NCBI GenBank assembly: GCA_019234745.1 | Contig: JAFAKZ010000212.1 | Span: 1-10,054, forward strand | Source: Burkholderiales bacterium | GTDB taxonomy: Bacteria > Pseudomonadota > Gammaproteobacteria > Burkholderiales > Chitinimonadaceae | Direction: 5' to 3' | DNA length: 10,054 nt | Part shown: piece after piece, positions 1 through 10,054 of the stretch | Position numbering within the stretch: the first letter of the stretch is position 1 | How the letters are laid out: the number at the start of each line of letters is the position of its first letter | Translations under genes and position numbers: made by a program | The notes under the pieces: model-generated | What the model saw: only the letters and a program-made list of their open reading frames with translations | Told to the model about the DNA's origin: nothing | Database searches by the model: none

Positions 1-3192
<3,192 letters not shown>

Positions 3193-3199
3193 GCCGTAC

Positions 3200-3241
3200 G
3201 GCGCGCGGGGTGAGGCGGTGAGGCCGCACCCCGTCCGCGCC
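3200..3241 (+). promoter_or_regulatory. GC-rich hairpin in the rpoB-rpoC spacer
   Basis: GGCGCG (3200-3205) pairs with CGCGCC (3236-3241). CGGGGTG (3206-3212) pairs with CACCCCG (3227-3233), leaving a two-base bulge (3234-3235). After an A-G mismatch, GGC (3214-3216) pairs with GCC (3223-3225), closing a GGTGAG loop. That is 13 outer plus 3 inner Watson-Crick pairs starting 8 nt after the rpoB stop codon. No T-run follows, so it is not a standard intrinsic terminator. It could be an RNA-processing or stability element, or a pausing site between the two subunit genes. The pairing is seen directly; the function is unknown. Confidence 0.6.
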
Positions 3242-3292
3242 AGAACGAGCGTTGCTGTGAAGCGGCGCTTGGCAGGGCCTCACTCGTGAACC

Positions 3293-3296
3293 GAGG
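3293..3296 (+). promoter_or_regulatory. Ribosome binding site of rpoC
   Basis: GAGG lies 8 nt before ATG 3305 and fixes this start. A short upstream CTCG (3283-3286) could pair with CGAG (3292-3295) and partly hide the site. The pairing is only 4 bp, so its effect is uncertain. Confidence 0.8.
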
Positions 3297-3304
3297 ATAG
3301 ATAC

Positions 3305-7498
<4,194 letters not shown>

Positions 7499-7511
7499 CG
7501 GCGAAATGGTT

Positions 7512-7546
7512 GGGTCGAAATAGCAACAAAAACGCTGCTCCGACCC
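7512..7546 (+). other. Small stem-loop just after rpoC
   Basis: GGGTCG (7512-7517) pairs with CGACCC (7541-7546), with an inner AGC (7522-7524) and GCT (7537-7539) around an A-rich loop. A competing pairing, CTGCT (7535-7539) with AGCAG (7551-7555), is possible. No T-run follows. It may protect the rpoC mRNA 3' end or be incidental. Confidence 0.35.
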
Positions 7547-7566
7547 CTCCAGCAGAACTCAACCAG

Positions 7567-7618
7567 CCCTTCCGTCGAAGAATCGTCACGTTGGCGATAT
7601 TCGGTGGAAGGGTTTGTT
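7567..7618 (+). terminator. Rho-independent-type terminator of the rpoBC operon
   Basis: The arm 7567-7579 (CCCTTCCGTCGAA) pairs with 7600-7612 (TTCGGTGGAAGGG), giving 13 pairs of which two are G-U. After a small internal loop the stem continues with 7582-7587 pairing 7593-7598 (one U-G), closing an ACGTT loop. TTTGTT follows at 7613-7618. The stem is unusually long and the T-tract modest and interrupted. Its position 69 nt after the rpoC stop suits the end of the RNA polymerase operon. The T-tract overlaps the next -35 box by two bases. Confidence 0.75.
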
Positions 7619-7646
7619 GACATTAAGCGCTTGATTTCAATATAAT
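7617..7646 (+). promoter_or_regulatory. Sigma70 promoter of the str operon (rpsL-rpsG-fusA)
   Basis: TTGACA at 7617-7622 and TATAAT at 7641-7646 are both perfect consensus hexamers, with an 18-nt spacer. Transcription would be expected to start near 7652-7654, giving a leader of about 68 nt before rpsL. The bases between the -10 box and the start (CCGCGC) are GC-rich. In other bacteria such a discriminator is typical of ribosomal promoters repressed by ppGpp and DksA during starvation; that this promoter is stringently controlled is inferred. No A/T-rich UP element is present, because a terminator stem lies directly upstream. Confidence 0.88.
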
Positions 7647-7663
7647 CCGCGCTCTTTTGTGGG

Positions 7664-7708
7664 GGCCGCCCTTCGTGCGTCTGCACGAAGCAGGCCATTT
7701 TTACTTTT
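7664..7708 (+). terminator. Attenuator-like hairpin in the rpsL leader
   Basis: CTTCGTGC (7671-7678) and GCACGAAG (7683-7690) form a perfect 8-bp stem with a GTCT loop. An outer GGCC (7664-7667) pairs with GGCC (7693-7696) across a small internal loop. A T-rich run, ATTTTTACTTTT, follows at 7697-7708. It lies downstream of the predicted transcription start and upstream of rpsL, so it would act as an attenuator in the str leader, or as a backup terminator for transcripts reading through from rpoC. The structure is seen directly; the regulatory role is inferred. Confidence 0.55.
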
Positions 7709-7720
7709 GGGAAAGAGATA

Positions 7721-8095
7721 ATGCCAACGATTAACCAGCTCGTCCGTAAAGGACGTGTTGCGGAAACGAGCAAGAGCAAGGTTCCTGCGCTCGAAGCTTG
7801 CCCGCAGAAGCGCGGTGTTTGCACCCGCGTGTACACCACGACCCCGAAGAAGCCGAACTCGGCCCTTCGTAAGGTTGCCAAGGTGCGCCTGACCAACGGT
7901 TTCGAAGTGATTTCGTACATCGGCGGTGAAGGCCACAACCTGCAGGAACACTCGGTCGTTCTGATCCGTGGTGGTCGTGTGAAGGATTTGCCGGGTGTGC
8001 GTTACCACACCGTGCGCGGCTCCCTCGACACCGCCGGCGTCAAGGACCGTAAGCAGGCTCGTTCTAAGTACGGCGCGAAGCGCCCGAAGGCCTAA
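7721..8095 (+). CDS. rpsL: 30S ribosomal protein S12
   Basis: S12 sits at the decoding centre of the 30S subunit, monitors codon-anticodon pairing and sets streptomycin response. The 124-residue protein has the usual length and is complete (MPTINQLVRKGR at the N terminus, KYGAKRPKA at the C terminus). The decoding loop TTTPKKPNSALRKV carries both lysines (43 and 44 counting Met, the K42/K43 pair of E. coli numbering). The loop GGRVKDLPGVRYH is also wild type; it holds the second streptomycin lysine (K87 without Met) and the aspartate that RimO beta-methylthiolates in many bacteria. A streptomycin-sensitive target is therefore predicted. ATG 7721 follows a purine-rich GGGAAAGAGATA (7709-7720), a weak Shine-Dalgarno for such a highly expressed gene. 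It is the first gene after the 7617 promoter. Confidence 0.99.
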   Translation: MPTINQLVRKGRVAETSKSKVPALEACPQKRGVCTRVYTTTPKKPNSALRKVAKVRLTNGFEVISYIGGEGHNLQEHSVVLIRGGRVKDLPGVRYHTVRGSLDTAGVKDRKQARSKYGAKRPKA

Positions 8096-8267
8096 TTCGC
8101 AAGAATTTGCCAGGGTTCAGTCGCGAGCCCGGTCTTGTTCGATCAAGACATTCGCGACGACGGCGAGAGAGCCCCTTTGGGCCTCGTCGAGTAAGTGATC
8201 AGTCCATTGGCTGATCGCGAGTGTGCCGCAGAAGGCGCACTCAACTGAACACTACTGAGGTTGAAAA
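8096..8267 (+). promoter_or_regulatory. Structured rpsL-rpsG intercistronic region, candidate S7 feedback site
   Basis: This 172-nt spacer can fold into a series of hairpins. GTCGCGA (8120-8126) pairs with TCGCGAC (8152-8158) around an inner GTCTTG/CAAGAC stem (8132-8137 with 8144-8149). CGGCGAG (8161-8167) pairs with CTCGTCG (8183-8189) around GCCC/GGGC (8171-8174 with 8179-8182). GATCAG (8197-8202) pairs with CTGATC (8211-8216). GAGTGTGCC (8219-8227) pairs with GGCGCACTC (8234-8242). The last stem ends 14 nt before the rpsG Shine-Dalgarno GAGG (8257-8260), which is 7 nt from ATG 8268. In E. coli, S7 binds the rpsL-rpsG spacer to repress its own translation; the same role here is inferred from position. 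No T-tract follows any stem. Confidence 0.6.
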
Positions 8268-8738
8268 ATGCCCCGTCGTAGAGAAGTACCGAAACGCGAA
8301 GTATTGCCGGATCCGAAGTTCGGCAGCGAAGAACTGTCCAAGTTCATGAACGTTGTGATGCAGGACGGCAAGAAGTCCGTTGCTGAGCGCATCGTTTATG
8401 GCGCCCTCGAAATCGTCGAGAAGAAGTCCGGCAAGGCCCCCCTTGAGGTGTTCTCCCAAGCCCTCAACAATGTAAAGCCGGTCGTCGAAGTGAAGAGCCG
8501 TCGCGTTGGTGGTGCAAACTACCAAGTGCCGGTCGAGGTGCGTCAGTCCCGCCGTATGGCCCTGGCCATGCGCTGGCTGCGCGAAGCTGCCCGTAAGCGC
8601 GGTGAGAAGTCCATGGGTCAGCGCCTGGCTGGCGAACTGATCGACGCCGCAGAAGGCCGTGGCGGCGCAATGAAGAAGCGTGACGAAGTTCACCGTATGG
8701 CCGAAGCCAACAAGGCCTTCGCCCACTACCGCTTCTAA
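8268..8738 (+). CDS. rpsG: 30S ribosomal protein S7
   Basis: S7 is a primary 16S rRNA-binding protein that nucleates assembly of the 30S head and lines the E site. In E. coli it is also the translational repressor of the str operon. The product has 156 residues, the standard length for the short form, starting MPRRREVPKREV and ending FAHYRF. The beta-hairpin that reaches toward the mRNA and E-site tRNA is visible at about residues 73-92 (VEVKSRRVGGANYQVPVEVR), and the basic helix-rich C-terminal half (RRMALAMRWLREAARKRGEKSM) is intact. GAGG at 8257-8260 supports ATG 8268. It is separated from rpsL by a highly structured spacer and from fusA by only 27 nt, so transcription as one operon is expected. 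Confidence 0.99.
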   Translation: MPRRREVPKREVLPDPKFGSEELSKFMNVVMQDGKKSVAERIVYGALEIVEKKSGKAPLEVFSQALNNVKPVVEVKSRRVGGANYQVPVEVRQSRRMALAMRWLREAARKRGEKSMGQRLAGELIDAAEGRGGAMKKRDEVHRMAEANKAFAHYRF

Positions 8739-8752
8739 TCCACCCCCTTATC

Positions 8753-8757
8753 AAAGG
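8753..8757 (+). promoter_or_regulatory. Ribosome binding site deciding the GTG start of fusA
   Basis: AAAGG lies 8 nt before GTG 8766. No in-frame ATG lies between the rpsG stop and the conserved P-loop, and the sequence after the GTG (ARKTPIE) matches the usual EF-G N terminus, so GTG is the start. Confidence 0.8.
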
Positions 8758-8765
8758 TACTGGCT

Positions 8766-10054
8766 GTGGCACGCAAGACTCCCATTGAACTTTACCGGAA
8801 CATCGGTATCAGCGCGCACATCGACGCGGGTAAAACCACGACGACTGAGCGTATCCTTTTCTACACGGGCGTGAACCACAAGATTGGTGAAGTTCACGAC
8901 GGCGCAGCCACCATGGACTGGATGGAGCAGGAGCAGGAGCGTGGTATCACGATTACCTCCGCTGCCACCACCACGTTCTGGAAGGGCATGAGCATGCAGT
9001 TCCCGGAACACCGTATCAATATCATTGATACCCCGGGTCACGTCGATTTCACCATCGAAGTGGAGCGCTCCATGCGCGTGCTGGACGGCGCTTGCATGGT
9101 TTACTGTGCTGTGGGCGGCGTTCAGCCCCAGTCGGAAACCGTGTGGCGTCAGGCGAACAAGTACAAGGTGCCGCGTCTGGCCTTCGTGAACAAGATGGAC
9201 CGTCAAGGTGCCAACTTCTTCCGCGTGGTCGAACAGATGCGCCTGCGCCTGCGCGCAAGCCCTGTGCCTATCGCCATCCCCATCGGCGCCGAAGACGGCT
9301 TCGTTGGTGTGGTCGACCTGATCAAGATGAAGGCTATCGTCTGGGATGAAGCGTCCCAAGGCATGAAGTTCGATTACGCCGACATCCCGGCCGACCTCGT
9401 CGACGTGGCCAACACCTGGCACGAAAAGATGGTCGAGGCTGCTGCCGAATCGTCTGAAGAGATGATGAACAAGTACCTGGAAGAAGGTAGCTTGTCCGAG
9501 GCAGAGATCATCGCCGGTCTGCGTGCCCGCACGCTGGCTTGCGAAATCCAGCCGATGCTGTGCGGCTCCGCGTTCAAGAACAAGGGTGTGCAGCTGATGC
9601 TGGACGCCGTGATCCAACTGCTCCCGTCGCCGGTTGATGTGCCGCCGGTGCAGGGCGTGGACGATCGCGAGCAGCCCGCTTCGCGCGAAGCTTCCGACGA
9701 AGCGCCGTTCTCGGCACTGGCCTTCAAGCTGATGAGCGACCCGTACGTTGGTCAGCTCACCTTCTTCCGCGTCTACTCGGGCGTCGTGAATTCCGGCGAC
9801 ACCGTGATGAACGCCGTGAAGGGCAAGAAGGAACGTATCGGTCGTATCGTGCAGATGCACGCCAACAACCGCGAAGAAATCGACGAAGTGCGCGCTGGCG
9901 ACATCGCCGCTGGTATCGGCCTGAAGGACGTGACCACGGGTGAAACGCTGTGTTCGCCTGACCACGTCATCACGCTCGAGCGCATGGTGTTCCCGGAGCC
10001 GGTGATTCACGTCGCCGTCGAACCGAAGACCAAGGCCGACCAGGAAAAGATGGG
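8766..10054 (+). CDS. fusA: Translation elongation factor G (3' end outside window)
   Basis: EF-G is the GTPase that drives tRNA-mRNA translocation and, with RRF, ribosome recycling. It is the target of fusidic acid. The window shows 429 codons of a protein usually about 700 residues long; the frame is open to the last base. The GTPase motifs are all present: G1 AHIDAGKT (residues 17-24), G2 RGITIT (59-64), G3 DTPGH (88-92), G4 NKMD (142-145) and G5 GSA (267-269). The G' subdomain lies between G4 and G5. Domain II runs from about 310 to 404 (FSALAFKLMSDPYVGQLTFFRVYSG), and domain III begins near 410. Domains IV and V are outside. A TERILFYTG stretch follows the P-loop as in standard EF-G, which argues against a release-factor-3 or Tet-type paralogue. 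Translation starts at GTG. A tuf gene often follows fusA but cannot be seen here. Confidence 0.98.
   Translation, partial: MARKTPIELYRNIGISAHIDAGKTTTTERILFYTGVNHKIGEVHDGAATMDWMEQEQERGITITSAATTTFWKGMSMQFPEHRINIIDTPGHVDFTIEVERSMRVLDGACMVYCAVGGVQPQSETVWRQANKYKVPRLAFVNKMDRQGANFFRVVEQMRLRLRASPVPIAIPIGAEDGFVGVVDLIKMKAIVWDEASQGMKFDYADIPADLVDVANTWHEKMVEAAAESSEEMMNKYLEEGSLSEAEIIAGLRARTLACEIQPMLCGSAFKNKGVQLMLDAVIQLLPSPVDVPPVQGVDDREQPASREASDEAPFSALAFKLMSDPYVGQLTFFRVYSGVVNSGDTVMNAVKGKKERIGRIVQMHANNREEIDEVRAGDIAAGIGLKDVTTGETLCSPDHVITLERMVFPEPVIHVAVEPKTKADQEKM

Noticed and set aside
3278..3296. CCTC/CTCG pairing with the rpoC Shine-Dalgarno as a translational switch
   Set aside because: Only 4 bp of pairing is available, which is easily met by chance in this composition.
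7721..8095. Possible foreign or mosaic origin of rpsL, because the VPALEACPQKRG segment also resembles gamma- and neisserial S12
   Set aside because: S12 is too conserved, and my comparison is from memory. Base composition and context match the neighbours, so there is no real support for transfer.
8096..8267. A small gene or second promoter hidden in the rpsL-rpsG spacer
   Set aside because: I see no convincing ribosome-bound short frame and no pair of -35/-10 boxes there. The repeated complementarity is better explained as RNA structure.
8751..10010. Minus-strand open frame of 419 codons opposite fusA
   Set aside because: It covers the fusA P-loop and other G motifs on the opposite strand and has only the biased composition of an antisense shadow. 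The real gene is the plus-strand EF-G with a GTG start.

Overview
The window is a stretch of core housekeeping chromosome from a GC-rich proteobacterium. It holds the end of the RNA polymerase operon followed by the start of the str operon: 'rpoB (5' end missing) - rpoC - rpsL - rpsG - fusA' (3' end missing), all on the plus strand. RpoB and RpoC align end to end with proteobacterial proteins and carry the large lineage-specific insertions usual for Proteobacteria. Details of RpoB (the DQTNPLSEITHKRRV form of the rifampicin pocket, the VPC segment, the IDLERY C terminus) together with the S12 and EF-G sequences look betaproteobacterial, most like Burkholderiales and probably Alcaligenaceae-like. 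The family call rests on remembered relatives, not on a search.

Layout. Positions 1-3192 encode about the last three quarters of the beta subunit. A 112-nt spacer with a strong GC-rich hairpin separates it from rpoC (3305-7498). The 222-nt gap 7499-7720 is a compact control region. It has a small hairpin, then a long rho-independent-type terminator whose T-tract runs into the -35 box of a perfect-consensus sigma70 promoter (TTGACA-18-TATAAT). The predicted leader carries a second hairpin followed by a T-rich run, placed like an attenuator. rpsL (7721-8095), rpsG (8268-8738) and fusA (from 8766, GTG start) follow. A 172-nt rpsL-rpsG spacer packed with hairpins sits where S7 autoregulation acts in E. 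coli. The rpsG-fusA spacer is only 27 nt.

Together these genes supply the transcription machinery (beta and beta' form the RNA polymerase active centre) and the decoding and translocation machinery (S12 and S7 in the 30S subunit, EF-G as the translocase). All genes look intact where visible, with wild-type catalytic residues and wild-type residues at the classic rifampicin and streptomycin resistance sites. There is no mobile element, CRISPR array, tRNA, rRNA or accessory gene. I found no previously undescribed system. The points worth a second look are RNA-level control elements in the three spacers and a roughly 20-residue insertion in RpoB relative to E. coli.
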